Positions 41,012 through 49,487 of a DNA stretch of 64,000 nucleotides are shown piece by piece (the first letter of the stretch is position 1; each line of letters begins with the position of its first letter). Origin of the DNA: Prevotella nigrescens. Its GTDB lineage: Bacteria > Bacteroidota > Bacteroidia > Bacteroidales > Bacteroidaceae. Under the pieces are notes generated by a model. The model was not told the DNA's origin, did not search any database, and saw nothing but the letters and a program-made list of their open reading frames with translations. The stretch lies in contig NZ_CP133465.1 in assembly GCF_031191185.1 (NCBI RefSeq), forward strand, positions 1,422,001 to 1,486,000. Direction: 5' to 3'. A program made the position numbers and the translations under genes.

Positions 41012-41560
41012 ATGGCAACAAAAATCAGATTGCAACGCGGAGGTCGTAAAGGCTATGCCGTTTACAGAATTGTAATTGCAGACGTTCGTGCACCACGTGA
41101 TGGTAAATTTACTGAAAAGATTGGAACTTATAACCCTAACACCAATCCTGCCACAGTAGATTTGAATTTCGATCGCGCTTTATATTGGGTCGAGACAGGC
41201 GCACAACCTACCGACACTGTTCGTAACTTGCTTAGAGGAGAAGGTGTTTATATGATGAAGCATCTTCGTGGCGGTGTTAAGAAAGGCGCATTCGACGAAG
41301 CAACATGTCAACAAAAGTTTGATGCATGGAAGAAAGTGAAGGACGCTTCTAAAGAAACATTGGAGAAAAAGACTGCCGATGCCAAGAAGGCAAGTGCAGC
41401 AAAGAATCTCGAAGAAGAGAAAAAGGTTAATGAAGCTATTGCGAAGAAAATAGCAGAGAAGAAAGCAGCTGCAAAGGCTGCAGAAGAAGCTGCAAAAGCT
41501 GCAGAAACAGAGGCTGCTCAAACTGAAGCAACAGAAACAGAAGCACCTGCTGAAGCCTAA
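41012..41560 (+). CDS. rpsP: Small ribosomal subunit protein bS16 with long C-terminal tail
   Basis: bS16 is a 30S assembly protein. Residues 1-85 are canonical ([28 protein letters not shown]). The last 75 or so form an Ala/Lys/Glu-rich helix ([20 protein letters not shown]) and an acidic end, common in Bacteroidetes bS16 but absent in E. coli (82 residues). The unit is alone, without rimM or trmD, and closed by the terminator at 41578-41618. Confidence 0.95.
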   Translation: MATKIRLQRGGRKGYAVYRIVIADVRAPRDGKFTEKIGTYNPNTNPATVDLNFDRALYWVETGAQPTDTVRNLLRGEGVYMMKHLRGGVKKGAFDEATCQQKFDAWKKVKDASKETLEKKTADAKKASAAKNLEEEKKVNEAIAKKIAEKKAAAKAAEEAAKAAETEAAQTEATETEAPAEA

Positions 41561-41577
41561 TCCATTCAGCGCAACTA

Positions 41578-41618
41578 AAAGACTGTAAATCTTGTATTCA
41601 GGATTTACAGTCTTTTTT
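41578..41618 (+). terminator. Terminator of rpsP
   Basis: GACTGTAAATC (41581-41591) pairs with GATTTACAGTC (41602-41612), followed by a run of T to 41617. The following stretch 41619-41838 holds no ORF that I can support. Confidence 0.85.
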
Positions 41619-41838
41619 ATATGTATGCCCGACATGAGCATTGTCTGACGAGTGTAGCTCCTGGGCAAGTCCTCTTTTGCTCCACCTTTTGGTTCTTCAC
41701 AATTACTTGTAAGAAGTTTCTCATTCTGCAGGGCATTCTCCTGTGTAAGGCATTGTCAATCCTGAAGCATTAGTATCTGTAAATGGCAGTTGATATGCTT
41801 ATATAGATGTTTATTAACTCATTATAAAGCGTCAATTA

Positions 41839-41958
41839 ATACCCTTATTAGGATATTGACTGATACCCTTATTAGGGTATTGATAGATATCCTTGTTAGG
41901 GTATTGATGAACACTCTTGTTAGGGTATTGCCTGATACCCTTGTTAGGGTATTAAGTA
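41839..41958. repeat. Tandem palindrome array D, 5 units of 24 bp
   Basis: Units start at 41839, 41863, 41887, 41911 and 41935. Each has an 18-base dyad, best seen as ATACCCT-TGTT-AGGGTAT in unit 5, plus a 6-base spacer (TGACTG, TGATAG, TGATGA, TGCCTG). Units 1, 3 and 4 have one to three arm mismatches. It ends 62 bases before the HU-family gene at 42021. Confidence 0.9.
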
Positions 41959-42020
41959 TAGGGTACAATAAACAAGTAGTGCCATCGTTATATAGGTATA
42001 ACCATAAACTCTGTTAAAGT

Positions 42021-42449
42021 ATGATAGTATTTGAAGTAAAGTCGAGAAAACAACCAATTGGTAAGCGAAAGGGACAGACTGTTTATTTCGCCAGTGCTTC
42101 ATCACAGCAACACCTTACGAATAAAAATGTTGTGGCACAAATAGTACGCGAGACATCGCTCTCGGAAGGCGATATAAGCAACGCCCTTATCAGTCTTGCT
42201 ACTGTGGTACGCGAGGCTCTCAGGTCCGGGTTAAGTGTAGATTTAGCCGACCTTGGTTCGTTTCGTCTTATCGTACCGGCGAGCATGGTAGACAGTGAAG
42301 ACGAGGTTACTACTGAAACTTTGAAAACACCTAAGATTATCTTCACGCCAAAAAGGGCTATGCGTGATGCTGCCAAATCTGTGGAGCTTCGCATTATGAA
42401 GAAGAAGAGGAAAGTAAGTAAAAGAGACAAAGGAGAAGAAGGACTGTAG
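42021..42449 (+). CDS. HU-family DNA-binding protein, second
   Basis: The 142-residue protein is of the Bacteroidetes HU family: N-terminal arm with KRKGQTVYFAS, helices NVVAQIVRETSLSEGDISNALISLATVVREALRSG, LSVDLADLGSFRLIVPASM and a Lys-rich tail (KKKRKVSKRDKGEEGL). It is only loosely like the HU gene at 28412; the two share the design of a DNA-binding core plus basic tail and both have a palindrome array upstream. No TAnnTTTG box is seen between the array and the ATG, so its promoter may lie inside the array. Function: probably a specific regulator or nucleoid protein; inference. Confidence 0.85.
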   Translation: MIVFEVKSRKQPIGKRKGQTVYFASASSQQHLTNKNVVAQIVRETSLSEGDISNALISLATVVREALRSGLSVDLADLGSFRLIVPASMVDSEDEVTTETLKTPKIIFTPKRAMRDAAKSVELRIMKKKRKVSKRDKGEEGL

Positions 42450-42495
42450 TGTAGCTTTTCGTCTATATTTAAGGAACAGAAGTTTGTCTTCTAAA

Positions 42496-43593
42496 CTAAA
42501 CGAAGTTGTTCAGCAGCGTTGCGATTTGTTCTGCATCACCTAACGACATTGTTTGGTTGCAAGGAATGGAAAGTTCTTCCCGATGGATACGTTCTGTCAG
42601 TGGGAATGAAAGAGCATTCCATTCCTTGTATGCTTTTTGTTTGTGGGGTGGAATGGGATAGTGTATCATCGTCTGCACACCATTCTTCTTTAAATATTCT
42701 TGCAGTCTGTCGCGTTCAGTGCAGAGTATTGGGAATATATGATAGACGTTATCACGGTTTAAAGCTGTAGGAATGGTGATGCACTCGTTCTTTATATGCT
42801 GTTCAAAGTAATGGGCGATTTCTTTTCTGTGTGCATTATCTTCATCGAGATACTTTAGTTTCACGCTGAGCACGGCAGCTTGTATTTCGTCCATACGGCT
42901 GTTTCTGCCTTGATAGTCGAATACGTATTTGTGGCTCGAACCATAATTGCCAAGTGTACGGACTGCTTCGGCGAGCTCCAAGTCGTTAGTGGTTACAGCA
43001 CCTGCGTCGCCCAATGCGCCAAGATTCTTGCCTGGATAGAAACTGTGGGCAGCGGCATCGCCAAGGCTTCCTGTATGTTTGCCGTTGTAGGTACAGCCGT
43101 GTGCCTGCGCATTGTCTTCTATCAGCTTTATTTTATGTTGCTTGCAAATATTGCTAATCTTTTCTGTATAAGCACAACGACCATATAAATGCACGAGCAT
43201 AATGGCACGCGTGCGGGGCGTAATTGCTGCCTCTATGCGGTTGTCGTCTATTTCCAGCGTTGTAATATCGGGTTCTACGAGTACGGGTGTAAGGTTGTTT
43301 TCGGTTATTGCCAATATGGTGGCAATGTAAGTGTTGGCAGGTACGATTATTTCTTCGCCATCGTGAAGTTGCCCAAGTTCTTTGTATGCACGTAGAATAA
43401 GGTGCAATGCGTCAAGTCCGTTACCACAACTGATGCAGTGTTGTGTACCAATGTAGGTGCGGTAATGCTCTTCAAAACGTTGAACAGCAGTGCCATTAAG
43501 ATACCAACCCGATGCCACGACGTCCGAAATCGCCTTGTTTATTTCGTCTTCGTGCATCGCCGTGATGCGTTTGAGTGATAAATATTCTATCAT
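42496..43593 (-). CDS. DegT/DnrJ/EryC1-type sugar aminotransferase (FdtB-like)
   Basis: A PLP enzyme of 365 residues that transfers an amino group to a dTDP-keto sugar. Motifs: [41 protein letters not shown] (PLP contact) and [18 protein letters not shown] with the PLP Lys. With the FdtA-like isomerase two genes upstream, this would make a 3-amino-3,6-dideoxy-hexose (Fuc3N or Qui3N type); 4-amino sugar formation is less likely. I chose ATG 43593 ([13 protein letters not shown]), which matches the family start; an ATG at 43611 would overlap the upstream stop. Last gene of the minus-strand cluster. Confidence 0.8.
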   Translation of the reverse strand: MIEYLSLKRITAMHEDEINKAISDVVASGWYLNGTAVQRFEEHYRTYIGTQHCISCGNGLDALHLILRAYKELGQLHDGEEIIVPANTYIATILAITENNLTPVLVEPDITTLEIDDNRIEAAITPRTRAIMLVHLYGRCAYTEKISNICKQHKIKLIEDNAQAHGCTYNGKHTGSLGDAAAHSFYPGKNLGALGDAGAVTTNDLELAEAVRTLGNYGSSHKYVFDYQGRNSRMDEIQAAVLSVKLKYLDEDNAHRKEIAHYFEQHIKNECITIPTALNRDNVYHIFPILCTERDRLQEYLKKNGVQTMIHYPIPPHKQKAYKEWNALSFPLTERIHREELSIPCNQTMSLGDAEQIATLLNNFV

Positions 43594-43598
43594 AAGAC

Positions 43599-44543
43599 TT
43601 ATATTTTCCATTCGTAAGTGTCGTAACAGACACCTCGTCCGCCAAATCCTTCTTTCTGATGGATAAGCTGTTGGTTCAGCACAGTGCCACTTGCTCCAGT
43701 ACTTTTGCCAAAGTCGAAATAGCCGTTTCTGCCCTTATACACTTTGTTTATTATATGGTCGAACAGCAAGTCCAGTGCTCCCATTTTCTTCCCGTCGGGC
43801 GATGCCGAGATGTATTGTGTATGAACAACGTTCGGTGTCTCGTAAATGAGCGTGCCTCCTAATGGCTCGCCGTCGGTTGTTGTAGCCATATAAAGTTTTA
43901 TTTCCTTTGGGAAGCGACCCTTTAAGAGCTGTAATTCCGCTAAGGAATGTACAGGGTGAGCATTGTATTTGGCAGTTAGATTGTTGTTGAGGATATTCCA
44001 GAATGCTGCTAAATCCTGACTCTCTCCTACGAGAATGCCGTTTCTGATAGCTTTCCGAATACCGCTTTTGCGGCTTTCGGTAAACTTTCGTACATCGTGG
44101 AGGCTGAACGACGATGAAATATCGCGGCTGACGAGTTGTGCGTGGCATACATTGGTAAGTGCGTAGAGGTCTTCTTCGGCAGGAATACGGTGGTAAATCC
44201 AAGGAATGGCTTTGTAAACCACTTGCTTTATACCCATTTCCTTGAGCAAAATGTCCAGTTCTGAAAAGATATTGCATACCTTTCCAGCCGTCATTCTCTC
44301 CGTAGTGAGTAATCCGCCATAGGTAAGTCCCTGATGAGAATATAAGATGTCGCCTTTCCGATTGGCAGATAATGCAGCAGCGATGCGCCCTTTCTCCATT
44401 ATAAGAAACGAACAGTCGGCAAACCTATCAGCGTGATAGTCCATATAGTTGCGATTGAAAAGAAATGTGCCTTGCTTAGAAATGGTTACAAATTCGTTCC
44501 ATTTCTCTGCATCATCAAGGTTATATTGTTTAATTTCAATCAT
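43599..44543 (-). CDS. FemAB/GNAT-like acyltransferase
   Basis: The 314-residue cytoplasmic protein begins [19 protein letters not shown] and has the FemAB-type GNAT layout, with [16 protein letters not shown] near 30 and a second acyltransferase half about 170-300 ([49 protein letters not shown]). Lying between fdtA and fdtB, it probably acylates the amino sugar, in place of the hexapeptide-repeat acetyltransferase found in other Fuc3NAc clusters; this is inferred from position. It overlaps neither neighbour: 5 bases to fdtB, 25 from fdtA. Confidence 0.7.
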   Translation of the reverse strand: MIEIKQYNLDDAEKWNEFVTISKQGTFLFNRNYMDYHADRFADCSFLIMEKGRIAAALSANRKGDILYSHQGLTYGGLLTTERMTAGKVCNIFSELDILLKEMGIKQVVYKAIPWIYHRIPAEEDLYALTNVCHAQLVSRDISSSFSLHDVRKFTESRKSGIRKAIRNGILVGESQDLAAFWNILNNNLTAKYNAHPVHSLAELQLLKGRFPKEIKLYMATTTDGEPLGGTLIYETPNVVHTQYISASPDGKKMGALDLLFDHIINKVYKGRNGYFDFGKSTGASGTVLNQQLIHQKEGFGGRGVCYDTYEWKI

Positions 44544-44568
44544 ATGAACCAGTCTTTTATTATTTTTC

Positions 44569-44979
44569 TTATTTGGTTTTACTGATGAATTTTAAGTACT
44601 CATCGTATTCCCTGATGTAGTCGTCTTCGTCAAATGGATCTTCAGCGAGTACCAAACAGACTGCACCAGAGGAGAAATCTTCGAGTGTTCGCCATGTGTC
44701 TGTATTCACAAGTAAGCCTTGGTAGGGGTGATTGAGCAAGAACGACTCTTTTTCAGTGCCGTTATCAAGTGTGACGGTGAAAGAACCGTTTGCTGCAATA
44801 ATAAACTCACGGCAATGTTTGTGCGAGTGTCCACCACGATTCTCGCCCCCTGGCACATCGTAGACCCAATAAACGCGCGAAATATTGAAAGGAATGTCTT
44901 TCATTTCTTCTGCTACGGTAAGGTTGCCACGGTGGTCTAATCGTTTAGGCAGTTCTATTATCTTCCCTATTTTTGACAT
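44569..44979 (-). CDS. fdtA: dTDP-4-oxo-6-deoxy-glucose 3,4-ketoisomerase (FdtA-like cupin)
   Basis: A 136-residue single-domain cupin that moves the keto group from C4 to C3 of dTDP-4-keto-6-deoxyglucose. It begins SKIGKIIELPKRLDHRGNLTVAEE and shows the family's RVYWVYDVPGGENRGGHSHKHCREFIIA histidine-rich sugar site and the C-terminal LVLAEDPFDEDDYIREYDEYL. It lies between rfbB and the acyltransferase, so the order of steps matches the gene order. Whether it makes the galacto or gluco product (FdtA or QdtA) cannot be told by eye. Confidence 0.8.
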   Translation of the reverse strand: MSKIGKIIELPKRLDHRGNLTVAEEMKDIPFNISRVYWVYDVPGGENRGGHSHKHCREFIIAANGSFTVTLDNGTEKESFLLNHPYQGLLVNTDTWRTLEDFSSGAVCLVLAEDPFDEDDYIREYDEYLKFISKTK

Positions 44980-45036
44980 ACTTGTGAGTTTGAAAACTTC
45001 CCCTGACCTGTTTGAGAGGGCAGGGAAAGATTTTAT

Positions 45037-46185
45037 TTATCGGTTTCCGTACATCTTTTCGTAGTACTTCTGATAGTCGCCGCTGGTTACTTCTTCAATC
45101 CAAGACTGGTTTTCCAAGTTCCATTTTATGGTTTTCACAATACCATCGGCAAATTTCGTTTCAGGATACCAACCCAATTCATTCTTAATCTTCGTTGGGT
45201 CAATGGCATAACGTGCGTCATGACCGAGTCGGTCAGCTACGTGGGTAATCAAATCGTTGTTAATCCACGAGATGTCGATGTCGCCATTCTCGTCTTTAAC
45301 CTGCTTTTTCAGAACTTTGCGAAGTTCTTTATCTTCTGCCATCATATCGTGAATGGTTTTGATAGTGAGCTTAACAATGTCAATATTCTTCATTTCGTTG
45401 TGTCCACCAACGTTGTAAACCTGTCCTACATGACCTTCACGAACCACCATGTCAATAGCTTTGCAGTGGTCTTCTACGTACAGCCAGTCGCGGACATTTA
45501 GGCCTTCTCCATATACTGGAAGCGCTTTGCCAGCAAGAATGTTGTTGATAATTAATGGAATTAACTTCTCAGGGAAGTGGTAAGGTCCATAGTTGTTCGA
45601 GCAACGTGTAATGCTGACGGGCATGTGATACGTATCATGGTATGCCATAACAAACAGGTCGGCACTGGTTTTACTTGCCGAATATGGGCTGTGAGGGCAT
45701 AGCGGAGTTTCTTCCGTGAAGTAACTTTCAGTACCAAGCGAGCCATAAACCTCGTCGGTAGATACCTGATGATAACGTTTTCCTTCTTTCCACGTAGGGT
45801 AACCCTGTTCGTCTTTGCCCGTAACCCATGCACGGCGAGCAGCGTCCATGAGGTTCTGGGTACCCAATATGTTTACATTCAAGAACAGTTGTGGGTCTTC
45901 TATCGAGCGGTCTACATGACTTTCGGCAGCGAAATTCACAAGATAGTCAATGTCGTTTTCAGCAAACAGCTTATCAACCAATTCTCTGTCGCGTATGTCG
46001 CCTTTCACAAAGACGCATCGTTTGTTGTCTATGTCATCTTTAATTGTACCAAGATTGCCAGCGTAAGTTAATGCGTCAAGTACGATAATCTTAATATCTT
46101 CGTTCACATACTTTTTGTGAAGCAGATACTTAATGTAGTTTGCGCCGATAAAACCAGCAGCACCAGTTACCAAATAAGTTTTCAT
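45037..46185 (-). CDS. rfbB: dTDP-glucose 4,6-dehydratase
   Basis: Makes dTDP-4-keto-6-deoxyglucose, the branch point to rhamnose and amino sugars. The 382-residue NAD-dependent SDR enzyme has the Rossmann motif TGAAGFIGANYIKYLL (6-20), SRSIED-type VDRSIEDPQ, catalytic YSASKTSADLFV, and CSNNYGPYHFPEKLIPL. An insert of about 25 residues around 275-300 (MAEDKELRKVLKKQVKDEN) explains the extra length and is usual in this group. First sugar gene of the cluster; no rmlA, rmlC or rmlD here, so the dTDP-glucose source is elsewhere. Confidence 0.93.
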   Translation of the reverse strand: MKTYLVTGAAGFIGANYIKYLLHKKYVNEDIKIIVLDALTYAGNLGTIKDDIDNKRCVFVKGDIRDRELVDKLFAENDIDYLVNFAAESHVDRSIEDPQLFLNVNILGTQNLMDAARRAWVTGKDEQGYPTWKEGKRYHQVSTDEVYGSLGTESYFTEETPLCPHSPYSASKTSADLFVMAYHDTYHMPVSITRCSNNYGPYHFPEKLIPLIINNILAGKALPVYGEGLNVRDWLYVEDHCKAIDMVVREGHVGQVYNVGGHNEMKNIDIVKLTIKTIHDMMAEDKELRKVLKKQVKDENGDIDISWINNDLITHVADRLGHDARYAIDPTKIKNELGWYPETKFADGIVKTIKWNLENQSWIEEVTSGDYQKYYEKMYGNR

Positions 46186-46220
46186 AAGTTGTTAATATTT
46201 TGTTTTTAATCAAATTATTT

Positions 46221-46718
46221 CTATCTGTTTGATAATGTAATAACTTCACAATCGCTCATTTTATTGCCCTCAATGGTAAGTCTTACAATGGTTCTCTCCT
46301 TGTGAAATCCCTGCAAGCCCGCTGCACCTGGGTTAATGTGGAGCAAATTTAATGTTTTGTCGTGCATTATCTTCAATATATGCGAGTGCCCGTCTACGAA
46401 GAGATTAGGTGGCGAATAGTAGAGCGTGTTACGTATAGAATGGTCGTATCTGCCAGGATAACCGCCTATATGCTTTAGCAGGACATCAACGTCTTCGCAC
46501 TTGAAACGCAGTATTTCCAGATATCGGGTACGAATATCGTAGCCATCGCAGTTGCCATAGACTGCCCGAAAGATAGGTTTCATAGCCTCGAACTTGTCTG
46601 CCACCTCTAACGAACCAATGTCGCCGGCATGCCAAATCTCATCGCAGTCTTTCAGGTAGAACTCGTATTTCTCGTCCCAATAGGCGTGTGTGTCGCTTAT
46701 AATGCCAATTCTCTTCAT
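46221..46718 (-). CDS. YfcE/MJ0936-type metallophosphoesterase
   Basis: A 165-residue cytoplasmic phosphodiesterase. Motifs are complete: ISDTHAYW (8-15), HAGDIGSLEV (31-40), VYGNCDG, and the late GHSHILKIMH and NPGAA. The family cleaves small phosphodiesters; physiological substrate is unknown. It lies 35 bases before rfbB and 7 after the kinase-like gene on the same strand, and is likely on the same transcript although it need not belong to the sugar pathway. Confidence 0.85.
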   Translation of the reverse strand: MKRIGIISDTHAYWDEKYEFYLKDCDEIWHAGDIGSLEVADKFEAMKPIFRAVYGNCDGYDIRTRYLEILRFKCEDVDVLLKHIGGYPGRYDHSIRNTLYYSPPNLFVDGHSHILKIMHDKTLNLLHINPGAAGLQGFHKERTIVRLTIEGNKMSDCEVITLSNR

Positions 46719-46725
46719 ACGGAAT

Positions 46726-47352
46726 TTACTCTATTGACAGCTTCTTTCGTACGAAGCCAGCTATGAAGTCTTTTGTTTCTTCGAGTCCCAGTATGCTTGC
46801 GTCCACACAAAGGTCGTAGCTTTCTGCGTGTCCCCATACTTTTCCTGTATAGTAATTGTAATATTTGGCACGTTCGCTTTCTTTATTTTCAATTACTTTC
46901 AACGCTTCCTGCGTTGTGCAGCCAAGGCGTTCGCTTACGTGTTTCGCCCTGAAATTGATGTTTGCAGTAATGAAAATGTTGATAGCATCAGGATTTTCGC
47001 GTAGCACATAGTCCGCCGTTCTGCCTACAAATACGCATCGTGGATTTTCTTCTGCAGCTTTTCGTATCACATCGCTTTGGAATTGGTAAAGCCCTTCTTG
47101 TGAAAAATCGTTTTTATAGAAGTCGTTATTGCCCAAGAGCGGTAGATGGACATGGAAGTGCGATTTAAGAAATCCTCTCTGTTCGTCGTTCTTCTCAAAG
47201 AACTTTTCAGAGAAACCACTCTCCTTGGCTGCAAGGTTCAGAATTTCCTTGTCGTAGAACTGGCAATTAAACTCTTCTGCAAGGGCTTTTGCTATGCAGC
47301 GTCCGCCACTTCCGAGCTGTCGCCCAACGTTGATTATCAATTTCTTTTCCAT
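46726..47352 (-). CDS. Cytidylate kinase-like protein
   Basis: The 208-residue protein has a P-loop like that of the cytidylate-kinase-like family: IINVGRQLGSGGRCIAKALAEEF (5-27), then YDKEILNLAAKES and VFVGRTADYVLRENP. True Cmk has GxxGSGKS; here the Lys is replaced by Arg/Cys (GSGGRC), as usual for this sister family, whose function is not established. The ATG at 47352 (MEKKLIINVGRQLG) is chosen, since an upstream in-frame start at 47418 would overlap the MATE gene. A few bases from the phosphoesterase gene. Confidence 0.8.
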   Translation of the reverse strand: MEKKLIINVGRQLGSGGRCIAKALAEEFNCQFYDKEILNLAAKESGFSEKFFEKNDEQRGFLKSHFHVHLPLLGNNDFYKNDFSQEGLYQFQSDVIRKAAEENPRCVFVGRTADYVLRENPDAINIFITANINFRAKHVSERLGCTTQEALKVIENKESERAKYYNYYTGKVWGHAESYDLCVDASILGLEETKDFIAGFVRKKLSIE

Positions 47353-47383
47353 AAACGAGAATATATATTGACCAATTTTTATT

Positions 47384-48733
47384 TCACCTTTCTTTTTTGA
47401 ATCGTCGTAGGAAGACAAGCATTATCGTTACTGCCACTACCACGGCGATAAAGTCGCTGGTTGGCATTGATGCCCAAACACCGTTGATGCCATAGAAGTT
47501 TGGCAGTATGGCAAGTAGGGGCAGCAAGAACAGAAGCTGTCTTGAAAGCGACAAGAAGATACTAATCTTGACCTTTCCGATACATTGGAAGAAGTTCGTG
47601 ATAACCATCTGGGACCCAATAAGCGGGAACATCATCATGATAATGTGTATCGCCTTGATGGAACCTTTAATGAGTTCCGGGTCTGTTGTAAACATTCGGG
47701 CACAATGGTAAGGTGCAAACATTGCCAAAGACCACCCTGTCAGCATGATGCAAACTGCCGTGATAATGGATAACTTCACCACTCGCATCATTCTGTCGTA
47801 TTGCTGCGCACCGTAGTTGTAGCCTGCAATGGGCTGCATACCTTGGTTGAGTCCGATAACAAACATTACGAAAATCATTGCTATGCTGTTGGCGATGCCG
47901 TATGCTCCTACCGCCATGTCGCCACCAAATCTTACCAGCTGATTGTTTATGAAGATGACAATCACACAGGCGCAGGCATTCATCAGGAAAGGAGAGATAC
48001 CTATTGAAATAATGTTTCTTACGAGATTGCTTTTCAACTTGTATATGCCTCGCTTCAAGTGCAACAGTTCGCTTTTATTGGTGAACAGCTTCATTTGCCA
48101 GCAGAGTGCTAAAACCTGCGATATAATGGTAGCGAAAGCTGCGCCTTTAATGCCCCAATGCCACCAGAGAATGAACACAACGTCGAGCAGAATGTTCATA
48201 CCAACGGTGAAGATAGTGGCAAACATCGCCATTCGCGGCTTCGATGCTGCCCGCAACACAGCGTTCATGCCGAAATACATGTGCGAAAACACGTTGCCTG
48301 CGAGTATCACTCGCATGAAGTCGCGTGCATATGGAAGGGTAGCATCGCTTGCACCGAAGAAGCGCAAGATAGGGTCGAGAAACAAAAGACAGATGCCTCC
48401 GAATGCCAAGCCTACGATAAGGTTCAGGGTGATGGTGTTGCCAAGAATGTTTTCTGCCGACTCATAGTCTTTCTGTCCTAACTTCACGCTAATGGTTGTA
48501 GATGCCCCCACACCTACTGCGGCACCGAATGCCGCTGCAAGGTTCATGAAAGGAAACGTAATGGCAAGTCCAGAAATCGCCATCGGACCTACTACTTGTC
48601 CGATAAATACGCGGTCGATAATATTGTAGAGCGACGCTGCCGTCATCGCTATGATGGCAGGCAAGGCATATTGTGCCAGCAGCTTGCCCACTGGCTTTGT
48701 TCCAAGCTCTAATGTTGCTTTCTTATTATCCAT
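47384..48733 (-). CDS. MATE-family multidrug/sodium antiporter
   Basis: An inner-membrane efflux protein of 449 residues with about 12 helices: early LGTKPVGKLLAQYALPAIIAMTAASLYNIIDRVFIG, then VGPMAISGLAITFPF, GVGASTTISVKLGQKDYE, and a matching second half (MQPIAGYNYGAQQYDRM). It belongs to the MepA/DinF-like branch; substrates are unknown. It leads the minus-strand run from a -7 box at 48756, 31 bases before the kinase gene. Confidence 0.88.
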   Translation of the reverse strand: MDNKKATLELGTKPVGKLLAQYALPAIIAMTAASLYNIIDRVFIGQVVGPMAISGLAITFPFMNLAAAFGAAVGVGASTTISVKLGQKDYESAENILGNTITLNLIVGLAFGGICLLFLDPILRFFGASDATLPYARDFMRVILAGNVFSHMYFGMNAVLRAASKPRMAMFATIFTVGMNILLDVVFILWWHWGIKGAAFATIISQVLALCWQMKLFTNKSELLHLKRGIYKLKSNLVRNIISIGISPFLMNACACVIVIFINNQLVRFGGDMAVGAYGIANSIAMIFVMFVIGLNQGMQPIAGYNYGAQQYDRMMRVVKLSIITAVCIMLTGWSLAMFAPYHCARMFTTDPELIKGSIKAIHIIMMMFPLIGSQMVITNFFQCIGKVKISIFLSLSRQLLFLLPLLAILPNFYGINGVWASMPTSDFIAVVVAVTIMLVFLRRFKKER

Positions 48734-48755
48734 TCTAAGAAATTATATATGCTTG

Positions 48756-48763
48756 CAAAAGTA
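48756..48763 (-). promoter_or_regulatory. -7 box for MATE gene
   Basis: Minus-strand TACTTTTG followed by GCAAGC, a perfect match, about 22 bases before the ATG at 48733. Confidence 0.65.
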
Positions 48764-48967
48764 CTAAAAAAGTCTGACATAACTTATTATAGAGCAATAT
48801 CTTTTACTCCTTAATCTTATCTGTACGCTAATCTCAAACAATAGATGATAAATCACTGTAAATAAATCTGTGCAATAATCTTCTTCTTTACTTCTCTCCA
48901 ATTTGCTGTTCTTCTACATATATTCAGTGCAGGCTCGGTGATAGGGCACTTCCGAATACCTGTCAAA

Positions 48968-49105
48968 ATAGCAACGGAGTTACTCCAATCGTCGCAACGG
49001 GGTTACGGCAGTTGTCGCTTCGGGGTTACGGCAATCGTCGCTTCGGGGTTACGGCAATCGTCGCTTCGGGGTTACGACAATCGTCGCTTCGGGGTTACGA
49101 CAAAC
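48968..49105. repeat. Tandem repeat array E, 23-bp period
   Basis: Six units of 23 bp start at 48968, 48991, 49014, 49037, 49060 and 49083; units 2 and 3 are identical, unit 4 differs by one base, and the first is degenerate. The unit carries a weaker dyad, TTGTCG at one end against CGACAA or CGGCAA across an 11-base centre CTTCGGGGTTA; the first unit has GGAG-TTA-CTCC. It lies in the 754-base gap 48734-49487 between divergent genes, about 235 bases from the MATE ATG; the remaining gap is AT-rich and I see no gene in it. Confidence 0.85.
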
Positions 49106-49487
49106 ATCTTTGCGGAACACCAGTAAATACGGCTGTTTGCTGATGCTGTGGATATCTGTATTTTGATGTTTAAGACACGATGCCTCGTGTATTGATATGT
49201 TCATTTGTCTCTGCGCTGTTATTAACCAAAAGAAACAAAATTGAAATGGACAATTAGATATGTTAGCTCTTTATTTTGCACCTTATATAATTGGATTTAG
49301 ACAGTATTGTGTATGTGTGTAATGGTTTGTAAAAGCAAAAAAGCTTTATCTGGCAGTCATAAATTTCGATAAACGTGCCTTATTATCAGATAAAATCACG
49401 ATATTTGCAAGCCAAATACCCATTTGTGGTCCAATGTTTACTTTGGCAAAATACTTTATTCGATTAAAAATTCATACAATAATAACA

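Noticed and set aside
41790..42017. Repetitive protein frame (TDTLIRVL repeats)
   Set aside because: It is simply the translation of array D, whose 24-bp period is a multiple of three; no promoter or ribosome site.
48938..49126. Small frame through array E
   Set aside because: Its repetition follows from the 23-bp DNA repeat passing through all frames, and it has no start context.
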